64,000 bases of DNA from the NCBI RefSeq assembly GCF_040958095.1, contig NC_091173.1:14398482-14462481 (forward strand). The letters run 5' to 3'. The DNA comes from Procambarus clarkii (lineage: Eukaryota; Arthropoda; Malacostraca; Decapoda; Cambaridae). A program made the position numbers and the translations under genes. Under the pieces are notes generated by a model. The model worked only from the letters and a program-made list of their open reading frames with translations. It searched no databases and was not told where the DNA came from. Of this stretch, positions 37,401 to 47,217 are shown in pieces (positions within the stretch are counted from its first letter, which is position 1; every line of letters begins with the position of its first letter).

Positions 37401-39927
37401 AAAGTCCAGATCTCGGTCAAGGTCTAAAAGGTCTCGCTCAAGGTCCAGATCTCGGTCAAGGTCTAAAAGATCGCGGTCAAAATCTAGATCCAGGTCCCGG
37501 TCCAGATCCAGATCCAGATCCAGATCCAGATCCAGATCCAGATCCAAGTCCAGGTCCAGATCCAGATCCAAATCTAAACACAGGTCACGCTCAAAGTCTA
37601 AACACAGATCAAGATCCAAATCAAAATCTAAAAGGTCACATTCTAAGTCCAAATCAAGAAGTAGATCAAAATCCAGATCACGCTCCAAGTCTGGTTCAAG
37701 GACCAGGAGTAGAAACAAGAAACATAAGCGCACTAGCCGTGAAAAGTCCAGTCGATCACCTGATAGACGAAGAGATAAATACAGAAATGAACGGCACAAA
37801 CAAAGTGGCAACAGAAAGGACAGTGATAAAAAAGATGATGATATTAATTATGATGATCTAAGGGAGAGTGACTTGGAGCTGTCGAGCGATCCAGAGGACA
37901 ATCGTTATGAAGATGAATATGTTGAAGAGGAATATGAAGACAACTATTACCAAAACTTTCATCCACGAGGTCATGACCGTGGGGGCTACCCAAACTTTCG
38001 AAGAGGGTTCCGTGGACGTTGGCCTCGAATCTGGCGAGGGAGAAATCGAGGCAGTGGATATCCCGGCTATTTTGGTCATTATGAAGAGCGTGATGATTGG
38101 CGACAAAGTCAAATGGGTGCAAGAGATCCTTATCAAGATATATATGTAAAATATTTTGAGAGCGTGGCTGACCGTGAAGCTGCAAATAAAGATAGCAATG
38201 TTGAAGAAAGGAGATTACGAGAAGAATCCAGGGATCAAAAAGAATTTGAGGGGGCTAGGGAAAGAGAAGTCGACCATAGAGGTACGTCTAAAGATAATAA
38301 CCGTAGTTATGTACAGGAAGAACTTCATGGTGGTCTTGAGTCCAGAAGTTGTAATGACTACAAAGATCAGAGAAGTATTGAAAGAATGAGAGGTAAAAGT
38401 GACTGGACAGGAGAGTTTGATCATAAACCAAGGGAAAGTAATGATAGGAAATCTCACCCATATATTGATAGTCACAAAGGAGATAATAAATTACTAGAAA
38501 GGACAGACTGTGCACCTGAAAGAAGAGGAGCAGAGAAATATGAACAAAAGCATCTAATAGCGGAAGAAGTTAATGTTCGAAAACATGATAATAACATTGA
38601 CTTTAATCAGAGGCATATCAGGGAAAAACCAAGACTTGATAGAGAGCAAAATGAGGGTGCTCGAAAGGTCCTTCTTCTCCACGAAAGAGAAAAGCACTGT
38701 GAGCAAGGAGAGAGAAGCAAAAGAGGACTGAGCTATGATAGTAATTTGCGAATCCCTAGTGTAGTGAGGGAAGGCAACAATGAAAAACGATATGGCATTC
38801 CAGATAAGCCAGGTTTTGAAAGGCTGCATGAGAGAGATGACAATAGAAGTGATGGTATTGATATGAGGTGGAAAAATCAAATTCTAAGGGCTGACATAGA
38901 AAGAGAAAAAAGGGATATATCTGTGAAGGACAGGCTAAGCTTTGGTAATGTCAAGCATCACAGGGATATTAATCTTATTGAAAATAGAACAAAGTGTGCT
39001 TTTCCTGCTAAGGCAATAAGAGGGAGACAAAATATGGATCTTATTGAACCTAGAGGAAGACGTATCATTAATCACAATGAAACCAGAGGGAGAGTTGATG
39101 TAGACATTAACAAACCAAGGGAAAGAAGAGACATTCAGTCCAAAGAACTCAGAGTTAGACATGACATCCATGGTGAAAGGAGAGTAAGAAGTGACATGAA
39201 ACATATTGAAACTAGAGAGCGGTCTCAAGCTGAACTCACTGTAGATAGAGACAGACATGATGAATGCAGTGAACTCAGAAAGAGGCGTGAGCACAGCGAA
39301 GGTGACAGACATGATGAACGTAATGAACTCAGAAAGAGGCGTGATCGAAATGAAGCTGACAGACATGATGAACATAGTGAACTCAGAATGAGGCATGAAC
39401 ATAGTGAAGTTGACAGAAATAATGAGCGTAGTGAACTCAGAAAGCGGCGTGAGCATAGTGAAACTGACAGGCATGATGAACGTAGTGAACTTAGAAAGCG
39501 ACATGAGCACAGTGAAGTTGACAGACATGATGAACGTAGTGAACTGAGAAAGCGTCGTGAACACATTGAAGTCGACAGACATGATGAACGTAGTGAGCTC
39601 AGAAAGCGGCGTGAGCATAGTGAAGTCGACAGGCATGATGAACGTAGCGATCTCAGAAAGCGGCGTGAGCATAGTGAAGTTGACAGGCATGATGAACGTA
39701 GTGAACTCAGAAAACAGCGTGGGCATAGTGAAGTTACTGAAAGTTATAAGTCTGAAAGTGAAACAGATGATGATGATAATGAGTGTGAATCTCCTAGAAA
39801 AAGACATGGTGATAGTAGTAGGAAGAGAAGAAAACGAAGAAAGAAAAAGAGAGATGAAAGAAGTGATGACGGTAGAAAACATAAGCATAAAAAGAAGAAA
39901 AAGAAAAGGGAATCAGAGAGAGATTGA
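25410..39927 (+). CDS. AKAP17A: A-kinase anchor protein 17A-like (XE7/SFRS17A), 10 coding exons, 1,518 residues
   Basis: Coding exons: 25410-25574, 27371-27517, 28123-28281, 29305-29616, 29923-30071, 32012-32273, 32835-32912, 33385-33525, 34727-34874, 36932-39927. All introns are GT-AG and the phases join to exactly 4,557 nt. The exon with the ATG opens at 25405 (TTTTTGCAG acceptor), so 5' UTR exons lie upstream. Residues 1-157 match the family N-terminus (SGLYLKPIARLSI, QSISNWEVMEKL, KLSGFSDLLKIRA, DWDCFFRDAKHMNE). Residues 158-261 form the RRM-like segment (YGEVRVVDIPMCD, HTFSFG, FEAYVQFKEYIGF). Residues 262-470 are a Lys/Glu/Arg-rich coiled coil with LEERKLLLAQRKLESIRLLD. Residues 472-521 are Ser/Asp-rich. 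The last exon is low complexity: RG-rich, RS-rich and charged repeats. In vertebrates the protein sits in splicing speckles, binds PKA regulatory subunits and influences splice choice. Vertebrate proteins are about 700 residues; the extra length is nearly all in the last exon. Confidence 0.93.
26300..26640 (-). pseudogene. LINE 3' end relic in AKAP17A intron 1
   Basis: On the minus strand it reads a FFNTLPLNI-like stretch, matching the x-x-L-F-N-x-L-P motif near the C-terminus of the LINEs at 46439-46742 and 48657-49690. The adjacent GGTTGCCTGGTCAACCAAGC corresponds to the 3' tail seen in those copies. A C16-17 run at 26617-26633 follows. Heavily decayed. Confidence 0.6.
30100..30129 (+). other. 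Perfect 12 bp hairpin just inside an AKAP17A intron
   Basis: AGTTGCATTAAG (30100-30111), loop TAGCAA, CTTAATGCAACT (30118-30129): a perfect stem in the pre-mRNA starting 28 nt after the donor of the 29923-30071 exon. Function unknown. Confidence 0.6.
30520..30640 (+). repeat. Degenerate minisatellite with unit CATTACCACTAC
   Basis: GTCATTACCACTACACCATA recurs imperfectly about every 26-30 bp (GGGCATTACCACTACAG, GTCATTACCACTGCAG, CATCATTACTCTACCA), ending before a short TA run at 30647-30667. In an AKAP17A intron. Confidence 0.55.
31151..31326 (+). repeat. Foldback repeat, family FB1, copy 3 (AKAP17A intron)
   Basis: Begins GACGATGAGTCACAATAACG. The arms GATGAGGAGATGACAATGTT and AACGTTGTCATCTCCTCATC are near-perfect complements flanking CAGTCCGTCCTGGACC and CTAGGACGGACTG. 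The best-preserved foldback of the four copies. Confidence 0.85.
33669..33920 (-). mobile_element. tRNA-derived SINE (family SINE-B), minus orientation
   Basis: Read on the minus strand, the right end is a tRNA-like head with GGCCGAGCGGACAGC (A-box region, as in Ser/Leu tRNAs) and GGTTCGATCCC (B box). A body with CTAGCAGTAAAATAGGTACC follows, then a tail with GAGGCCTGGTCGAGGACCGG and CCCCGAAATCATCTCAAGAT. It ends in a direct TTATCTTGAGG repeat. The same element in plus orientation is at 58479-58735. It lies in the AKAP17A intron after the 33385-33525 exon. Confidence 0.85.
35022..35206. repeat. Foldback repeat, family FB2 (AKAP17A intron)
   Basis: Two arms of about 80 bp are inverted complements: it opens GTGTCAGACCACGAAGGAAG and ends with CCTTCGTGGTCGGACAC. 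AAGTACTTTCATATTTAATA on the left mirrors TATTAAATATGAAAGTACTT on the right, and the arms meet at a TCAGAAGG/CCTTCTGA pair. A short spacer lies between. No coding capacity; a MITE-like foldback is the likely class. Confidence 0.8.
36066..36197 (+). repeat. 66 bp tandem duplication
   Basis: Two head-to-tail copies of a 66 bp unit (36066-36131 and 36132-36197) beginning TGGAAAATTGGATAATGATA, differing at only a few bases. Recent local duplication in the last AKAP17A intron. Confidence 0.85.
37105..37740 (+). other. RG-rich and RS-rich segment of AKAP17A last exon
   Basis: Residues ~579-620 are RG-rich with repeated RGRGFRDRG units. Residues ~644-787 are a long RS/SK run built partly from hexamer TCCAGA repeats (densest at 37500-37570). 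A second RG-rich patch follows at residues ~864-911. RS domains are phosphorylated by SR kinases and drive speckle localisation in SR proteins; RG-rich patches often bind RNA. The codon repeats also create long antisense frames, which are artefacts. Confidence 0.9.
39250..39735 (+). repeat. Coding minisatellite: nine tandem 18-residue (54 bp) units in AKAP17A
   Basis: Consensus unit DRHDERSELRKRREHSEV, residues ~1294-1455, nine units with no frame break (9 x 54 = 486 bp). Units differ at a few positions: the first reads DECSEL, the fourth DRNNERSEL, the last RKQRGHSEV. Alternating acidic and basic residues suggest a single long charged helix. Just after it come an acidic patch and a Lys/Arg tail (residues ~1474-1518) ending at the stop. 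Confidence 0.95.
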
Positions 39928-40023
39928 AATTATTTTTAGGAACTCTTTCAGGTTGACAGAAACAAAAGCAAACAAAAAGTATTTTGGCAACTAAAAATTT
40001 AACAAAAAGAGACTTGAAAAGGA

Positions 40024-40037
40024 AATAAAATAATAAA
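40024..40037 (+). terminator. Candidate poly(A) signals of AKAP17A
   Basis: Two AATAAA hexamers (40024-40029 and 40032-40037) about 100 bp after the stop. Further AATAAA words near 42258 and 42598 could serve longer 3' UTRs; the AT-rich, repeat-poor sequence up to ~42.6 kb fits a long 3' UTR. Not distinguishable without transcripts. Confidence 0.4.
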
Positions 40038-43000
40038 CTGCAAAAGTTTTTGTTTAGTTATAATTTATTTTCTTTCAGGGAAGTGCAACCAATATATTGC
40101 CATGCTTTAGAAAAGTCATTATATTATACACATGAAAAATGAACCGAATTTACAGACACTATTTTTAACAATATATTGTTTACATACCATGCAATCTTAT
40201 GTTTATATGTTTATTGTCATTTATCCTATGATTAATTTTAATGGTATTTCATTAAGAAATTTTAATACATCCACTGGCTGTATTTTTTTTCAGGTTTCTC
40301 TTTCAGCCTATTATATTTCTTACACAGGAATACTTTAATAGACAGCTTACCAAATGTTGCTGGAACAGTGGTTTGTGTGATTTAGAAAACTATAGATGAC
40401 AATGTTTAGCAAGTGACTATCAGCGGAGTGATTTTAAACCCCTTTCTTCTGATTTTGGAAGAGTTTGAATCATTGAACGTAATTTATCTTTGAAAAATGC
40501 ACTGTGACAAAATGTAAATAGTGATTTAACTCAATGAACTAAGTGATGGTGCAAAGAAATTGTAAAAGATCAGGAACAGTTTAGTTTCTGGCAGAATGTT
40601 AGTGAATCAAGTGACCCGATTGGTGGTGGTGGTGGTGGGAAGGAACTTTGTACAATAATTACGTGTATAGATAACACATTTTTAAATATGTAGCCGATGG
40701 AACCTGTGAAGTGATACATTGAAAAGTTTGTAATATAAAATACTTGGAGATTTACTCTTATTGGAATAGAATGTCGTCAAGTGTTGTATTGATACGTGAC
40801 CATTGTCGTCTGTCTTTTTAGTTCAGAATGACAAATGCAGAATTAATCATGATCATAATTCAGATATACAGTAACTTCCATAGTGGTGAACTTTATTTTG
40901 GCACATGTGCAATAATGTGTAAATAAGGGAGTCTATACATGCAATAAGGGGTCTTGCAGTCTTCGGTTGTACAGTACAAAAGTGAGTACAGTAGTCCCAC
41001 TGTAGACTTCAGAATACAAGAAACATTGAACGGTATATATCAGCAAACTTTGTTGATAGATTTTAAAAAATTTATTTGTACATTTAGTGACCCGGTAATT
41101 ACATTGCTGTGAAACAGTGAACATGTATTTTTAAAATTTTTAGAAATGTGTTAATGCTGTAACATTCATATTTACTTAATATACTCCTTTACATTACATT
41201 AGCAAAGGGAGTGGAACAGCATGTATGAACCCAACATACTGTTCAAGAGAGGTAATAATGAATGCTATTGGAACATGCAAGTGTTTATCCATCCACATTA
41301 TAAAATGTCCTGGGGATTTACATTTATTTTATATATAACTGTTTAAATTGATACATATATGTGTGCAAAGATTCCTCAGTGCCTCCCTTGTAGACTTAAG
41401 CTACTGCCCATGAGGCCACATTATTCTCTTCCTTCAACAGGCTGATGACACGTCTCGCGTGGTAAGGTGATGCTGTTCACCACGCAAGGTGATCTCTTGA
41501 GCAGCAGGATCAGGCTCCTCGGAGGATAGTGAGGTGTTTTTATATACAACATAGTAAATATATTTATTTTATATTATGAAAAAACATTTATATAGGTACT
41601 GTACATAATAAGTAAATTAGATAGATTCCAAGTAACCAAAATTGGAATACAGGTATTCAGCAGTTGCTTAGCTAGTAGTAGTTTAAAAATGTTCAACCTT
41701 GTAGTACAACTGTTTGATGTTAAAAATAGACCTTAATTTGACTGTGGGCAGTGTAAAAATTGGTAGATATTCTACAGCCTTTGTTTTAATTTTGTCCTCA
41801 TATTCTTTATTATTTTTATACCATACTTCTACCTATAATAACCAATGTATAATGGTGTTTCACATAATTTTGAAGGACATTTGAAATATTACAAGAATTT
41901 TCCTGAATAATCAATAAATTTGTGTGCCAGAGCTGTGAAAGTTACATAAGCATCTAATGCTGATTGCCACTTGTGGTTTAGATACATTTGATAGCCCAGT
42001 TGTCCGTTTTTTGGGTTCATACACTGCGAGTGTATGAACTAGCATTCATGCTAGCATGTTTGGTTCATATTCTTCAACATTATCTGACCGTATGTGTTCT
42101 AAAGTTGTCAGTTTAACAATTTATTCAAAGTTGCTCAAATTGTTTGTCGCAACAATTTTAAGGTGTTAAACTTTGCAAGATATGAGGAGAAAGGACTTAA
42201 TGCCAGCAATGAAAGTATTATTAAAAAGTGCTGCATTTGTAAAAATAATTTGTAGAAAAATAAAAACTTTGAATTTTCTTAAACCTGGCTCAGTTTTGTG
42301 CTTTCTAAAAGCTGTGTGATGTACTTGTTCAATTCAAAAATTTTGGATTTGGTTTTAAGTTTGAGGCATCATCATAACCTCTGGAAGGATATGCTTTTTT
42401 TTCTCTCTCACTCTCTCATGATTACAAGACAAATAAACTGAAAGGGAGAGGGTTGTTTCTGCACTTTGTGTGGGCTTTTATCATCACTTTAGTGAAGCAC
42501 TATATATGTTTGTTTGTCTTTATGTGTTTTTATTAATGTGTATTGTATACTGTAGTGTGATAAGCACATTACGTTTAGATAATTTATCTATGGGGTAAAT
42601 AAAAGATTTTACTAAGGACAAAGGAAAGTGTTCGACTCCTCCTCCATGCCATCTGAATTAATGGTAAAGCACGAAAATGCAGGTAAACTACAGAGACTTT
42701 AAGGCCTGCATTAATGCCAGGTTTTGTGTCATAAGGAAAAGTGCTGCATTTAAATAACAATTCTTACCTGCTTCTGGGATCATACACTTAAACTTTGCTC
42801 CTTCACCTTTGGTATACATCCGAACTTCTCCAAAAACTCTGATTGCCATCTATTTTCAATCTGTTATGAAAGCCCAATAGCAACATTCTATTGCTATAGC
42901 AACAATAGCATCATATCTTCCTGACCAGAGTGACAGCTTAAAATAGTCACTCGTTGTGGACTTAGCAACTGCATCAGTCATGCCATTACTAACTGATTGC

Positions 43001-43940
43001 ACTAAATTTCCTCAATATCTGTAATATATTGTACACTGCAATATCATTTGAACAACGTATGGAAATACTAGTTGGCTTTGTTTCTCTTGGATGAATTCAC
43101 ACTTCAGGACTTGCACCTCAGTGGCTCTGCTGACTTACATCACTGACATGTCTTAGGACACAGACACATGGCCTGGCTTCTGGGAGATTGCCAAATAACA
43201 CTGACCTAATCCCTTATATAACTGTACCGACCATTACCAATTAGCAGCCCCTAGTAACAGAAGTTCAGAGTAAGGAAGCTCTTTCACTTACGGGGTGGTG
43301 GTGTGGCAAAAATACACTTGAGGCTTGTGACCTCTTATGGTTTTATGAGGTAACTTGACTCATTCTTGGACTTCGATACTCCTATCTAGGGTTTCCAAGC
43401 TTAGAAGGTTTCAGAGCATCTATGCCAGTTGATTTGCATACCTCTTGCCCTCTTTCCATATTAGGTATAGTTCAGGGTAAACCTTTCCTGGTACTTATCA
43501 AATTGTACCTAGTTGGGCAGTGCTGCATGACTTGATCAGAGGAGTAGGAGTGAAGTAATTACATGTGGTTGTAGTTCATTGTGCGTGCTTTAGGTCATTT
43601 GGGTACAAATTTCAGCACAGTTTTCAGATTTATACTATTTATTAAACGAGTGTGGTATTCAGTGAACATTTCTGGTTAGTTCTGGGCTATTTAAGCTCCT
43701 TTTTAGGTTGGATGAGGATCAGTGTTTATGCATATAAATCTCTTGCATCTAACCATTCCTATTGGTGTGACCTGCCAGCCCATCCTCCTGTTTAGTTAGT
43801 ACTTACAGTAATGATGAGGACCATAGTACATATTTGACATAACGAACAGTTAGAAAGAAGAAATCGTTACTACAAAATTTGGACAAACCAGAAAAAGATT
43901 TTGTATTATGTTGCAAAGACAACCTAAACTAGCCTAACCT
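40038..43940. other. 3' UTR or intergenic DNA, no gene seen
   Basis: No recognisable coding sequence. A (GGT)n run sits at about 40620-40637. Up to ~42.6 kb the sequence is AT-rich and resembles UTR; beyond that base composition rises and the sequence looks like old unclassified repeats. Confidence 0.35.
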
Positions 43941-43942
43941 TA

Positions 43943-44285
43943 TGAACAAATCCACAAGGGCTGTGACAAGGGTTCAAACCTACGTCCGAGAGGATCCCAG
44001 ACGCTGCCTTAATTGACTGAGCTACGATACAGTTAAAAGAATTGCAACCGGGAAATCATCCTGATCTACTGCGGGTCTTGTAGCCTCTCCTGCAGCTGTC
44101 TAGGAGAGGCTGCAGGACTCGTGATAGATCAGGATGATTTCCCAGTTGCGATTCTTTTAACCATGTCGTAGCTCAGTCGATTAAGGCAGTGTCTGGGATC
44201 CTCTCGGACGTAGGTTCGAACTCTCGTCACGGCTCTTGTGGATTTGTTCATTTGATGCATCATGCTATTGTGATTTTTGTGTGTA
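43943..44285. mobile_element. Two tRNA-derived SINEs (family SINE-A) head to head, forming a ~300 bp palindrome
   Basis: The left copy (43943-44095, minus) and right copy (44101-44285, plus) are inverted complements. The right copy's tRNA-like part (44164-44232) has GTCGTAGCTCAGTCGATTAA (A-box region) and AGGTTCGAAC (B-box region) with a pairable TCTGG/TCGGA anticodon-like stem. The acceptor ends do not pair well, so it is tRNA-derived rather than a working tRNA. A tail with GGATTTGTTCATTTGATGCA follows. The copies meet at GCCTCTCCTGCAG / TAGGAGAGGC. Members also occur at 44371-44554 and 57262-57385. Confidence 0.8.
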
Positions 44286-44370
44286 ATGAAGTAAGGGCGA
44301 AGAGGTAGAACAGCCTATTGGCAGAGCTCGGATGCATGGGGGAATTGCGTAAAACCCTGGTTTGTGTCTC

Positions 44371-44554
44371 AGAGAGGCTGCAGGACCCAAGGTAGATCAG
44401 GATGATTTCCCGGTTGCAATTCTTTTAACCATGTCGTAGCTCAGTCGATTAAGGCAGCATCTGGGATCCTTTCAGACGTAGGTTCGAACCCTTGTCACGG
44501 CTCTTGTGGATTTGTTCATTTGATGCATCATGCTATTGTGATTTCTGTGTGTAA
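44371..44554 (+). mobile_element. tRNA-derived SINE-A, third copy
   Basis: Same order as the right arm of the palindrome: AGAGAGGCTGCAGGAC, GATCAGGATGATTTCCCGG, tRNA-like head with GTAGCTCAGTCGATTAAGGC and GGTTCGAACCC, then GGATTTGTTCATTTGATGCA and a TGTGATTTCTGTGTGTAA end. It carries the full B-box GGTTCGAACCC. Confidence 0.8.
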
Positions 44555-44559
44555 CCTAA

Positions 44560-46070
44560 CCTTCCTAGGCCTAATATAGTATATATATGTGCTATACTAG
44601 GCCTAGGAATATTTTAAATTTGTTTTTTAGCTTTATTTTTTGTCAGACTATCCAGTGAATAGTACCAAATTCTACTAATTGCCTTTTATGTCGATTGTAT
44701 TATGTTGCACATAATTACAAAAAGTACTCTCTAAACAGGAGGATAGGTTGGACCTGCAGGGAATGGCCAGTTACTGAGTGCCAGGAGAGGTTTGTGTACC
44801 TCATTTTGTTTCACTGAGGCTGAAGGCTGCATTCAACTATCTTGGGTTTAATATGGTGTTTGTTACTTTTAGTCATCCCTGTTGGTGCTGGATTCTAGAG
44901 TTCCTGACCAGAATCCAATGATTAATTTGCTTGTTTCCTAGATTCCCAAATCACAGCATGAATGACACTGGCTTCCCAGGTAAGTATCCCAGTTACCAGG
45001 GAAATTATCTCAAAATACTTATCAGGCATGTACCCCCTACACCCAAAGCATGTTTCCTGACTCATTAGGTGAATTCCGTAGTTCCCTAGGTGAATTTTTC
45101 CTGGATCACCTGACAGTTGATTCGTTAAGGTGAGTCAGCTCATATATAACTTCTGGCTTCTAATTTCTGGAAACTTGCTTCATTACAGACACTTGCTCTT
45201 CTTTGCCTACCTTAGGTCGTGGGGTTTCTGGAGATCCATGAGCATCCTTGCATTTCGGTTCCTGCCTGTTCCACCCCATCTTTGACAGTGGTGTGTGGCC
45301 TTTGAGCAGTTTTCATGCTTCTGAGGATTCCAGTCCAGGCTCCTGGGTCATGTTCTTCAGCTATCCATTTCACATGAGTAAGTGTAATTCACTTTTGTTT
45401 ACATAGTCTCCTATAGGCTTCATGGTGGGCAAGCTGGCTGGTGTGGGAGGGCTTGCTCTTACTGACCCTCGGGTTAGTGGGCATCAGGTAGTTCAGAATT
45501 GTCTGGTAATAGTTTCCCCCCAAAATGTAGGATAGTTAAATGTTATGCGATTGACCTTGGCAGTGGGTTATGCTTGTGTCCTGGGGGTGGTGCCCATTTT
45601 CTTATGTTGCTCATTTAGTGATATGTATCATGTTTTTTATGTATTTTGTTTGTGAAGATTTTTATAGTATTAGAACAGTGATTTGGGTAAAAATATTTGG
45701 TGATGTTCTTGGGTAATTCAGGCTTTAGGGACCCAAAACAAAAAAATCCATCCCAGCCACATTAGCAGAATGTTAGATAGTTGTTGCGAATAAAGACTCA
45801 GATTCTGATATAAATGGCTTCAGTTTTGACTGAATTAGCCAGGTCTACAGCAGTGTAAACCCGACTTACCTTCATAGGTATAAAATGAAAATTATCTCGC
45901 AGCGGTCCCACTTGCTTGGTCAGAATTCCATCTCTTCTCTCGATTCAGCTGGCTAACACAGGTTTCTCATTCTACACTCTTGACAAAATAGGGTGACATT
46001 GTCACTTTTGATGAGGTGATGTGCCTTTATATTATGGGGGATGTTCTAGTATGTGTATATAAGAACATAA
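44560..46070. other. No gene seen; probable old repeats
   Basis: Mixed-composition DNA without coding signal. No copy of the repeat families listed here was identified in it. Confidence 0.3.
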
Positions 46071-46075
46071 GAATC

Positions 46076-46200
46076 AAGGACACTTACGGGCTCACTATAG
46101 CCCGTGCTACATGGACATTTCGTTCTGAGTAGCTAAATCTAAAATGACAACAACAAGGAAACTGCAGAAGGCCTATTGGCCCATGCATATATGCTCCAAG
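46076..46200 (+). repeat. Dispersed repeat with ACGGGCTCACTATAGCCCGT hairpin
   Basis: A short stem (ACGGGCT / AGCCCGT) followed by GGTACATGGA-like sequence, AGTAGCTAAATCT and an AACAACAA tract, then AAGGCCTATTGGCCCATGC. Copies with the same order lie at 48497-48605 and 51853-51925. Class unknown; the hairpin and A-rich end would fit a short retroposon tail. Confidence 0.6.
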
Positions 46201-46438
46201 GTTTCATAGTACTGTATGTATATTTTCAGAGGTTGGTCTAGTTCGTATATGTTCCAAGATGGCTTTCTCAACTCGGATGCCAAAAAGTCAGGATGCTTAC
46301 AAAAAGAAAAGGTTTCAGAAATTGTTAATTGTTACTTTCTGTAACGGGTGGCACGTAGGCCAATGGAAAGGGGTGAATTGGAGTGCACTTGGGTGGCGAG
46401 GGGTGTATTGGAGTGGCATAGAGTTTACTGGAGTGCTA

Positions 46439-46742
46439 TTAACCTGCTTGATAGCTACTTGATACCTGCTTCATTGGGTTCAGGGAGTTCCACTCCACAA
46501 GCCAGGCTTGACTTTTGAGAGCTTGGTCCAACAGGCTGTTGCTTGGAGCGGCCCGCAGGCCCAGATATCCACCACAGCCCGATTGGTTCGGCAGTTCTTG
46601 AAGAAAATAATCTAGTTTTCTCTTGAAGATGTCCACGGTTGTTCCGGCAATATTTCTTATACTCGCTGGGAGGTTGAACAACCGTGGACCTCTGACGTTT
46701 ATAGTGTTCTCTGATTGTGCCAATGACACCCCTACTCTTCAC
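46439..46742 (-). pseudogene. LINE ORF2 C-terminus and 3' end, relic
   Basis: The minus strand encodes NVRGPRLFNLPASIRNIAGT then FKRKLDYFLQELPN, the order seen at the C-terminus of decapod-type LINE ORFs (R-G-x-R-L-F-N-x-L-P...F-K-R-x-L-D). Related, more complete copies are at 48657-49690 and 54210-55460. 5'-truncated. Confidence 0.78.
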
Positions 46743-46990
46743 TGGTTCTATTCTGCATTTTCTTCCATATCGTTCACTCCATTACGTTGTTATTTTACTG
46801 TGTCGATTTGGTTCATGGCCCTCCAGTATTTTCCACATGTATATTATATGATATCTGTGATATATTATCTGATATTGAGTGCATTGGGGTGGCTGTGTGT
46901 GTATTAAAGTGAAGAAGAGTGCCATATGGTGGTTGGAAACGTACTGGAATATTTGAAAATTTATGGTAGTACGTAATAGAGAGTATACAG

Positions 46991-47160
46991 GCGATGAGTC
47001 ACAATAACGTGGCTAAAGTAAGTTGACCAGACCACACACTAGAAGGTGAAGGGGCGACGACGTTTCGGTCCGGCCTGAACCATTCTCAAGTCGATTGAAA
47101 ATGGTCCAGGACGGACCGAAACGTCGTCGTCCCTTCACTTTCTAGTGTGTGGTCTGGTCA
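46991..47160 (+). repeat. Foldback repeat, family FB1, copy 4
   Basis: Starts GCGATGAGTCACAATAACGT. Arms CACACTAGAAGGTGAAGGGG / CCCTTCACTTTCTAGTGTG and GACGACGTTTCGGTCC / GGACCGAAACGTCGTC are complementary. It interrupts a G-rich minisatellite. Confidence 0.88.
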
Positions 47161-47217
47161 ATTAGGGAGTATAATATGGTTTCGGGAGTATATTGGGTGT
47201 CGGGAAGTGTATTGGGG

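Noticed and set aside
37098-37811. 237-residue minus-strand open frame rich in Leu-Asp
   Set aside because: Antisense shadow of the AKAP17A RS-repeat codons; no independent signal.
37289-37861. 190-residue plus-strand Pro/Asp-rich frame
   Set aside because: Out-of-frame reading of the RS repeat inside the AKAP17A last exon.
38935-39888. 317-residue minus-strand open frame
   Set aside because: Antisense of the AKAP17A charged and 18-residue repeat region; its repeats are the complement of the real coding repeats.
44164-44232. tRNA gene
   Set aside because: A- and B-box-like words are present, but acceptor ends do not pair well and the unit occurs as part of a longer dispersed repeat; a SINE head explains it.
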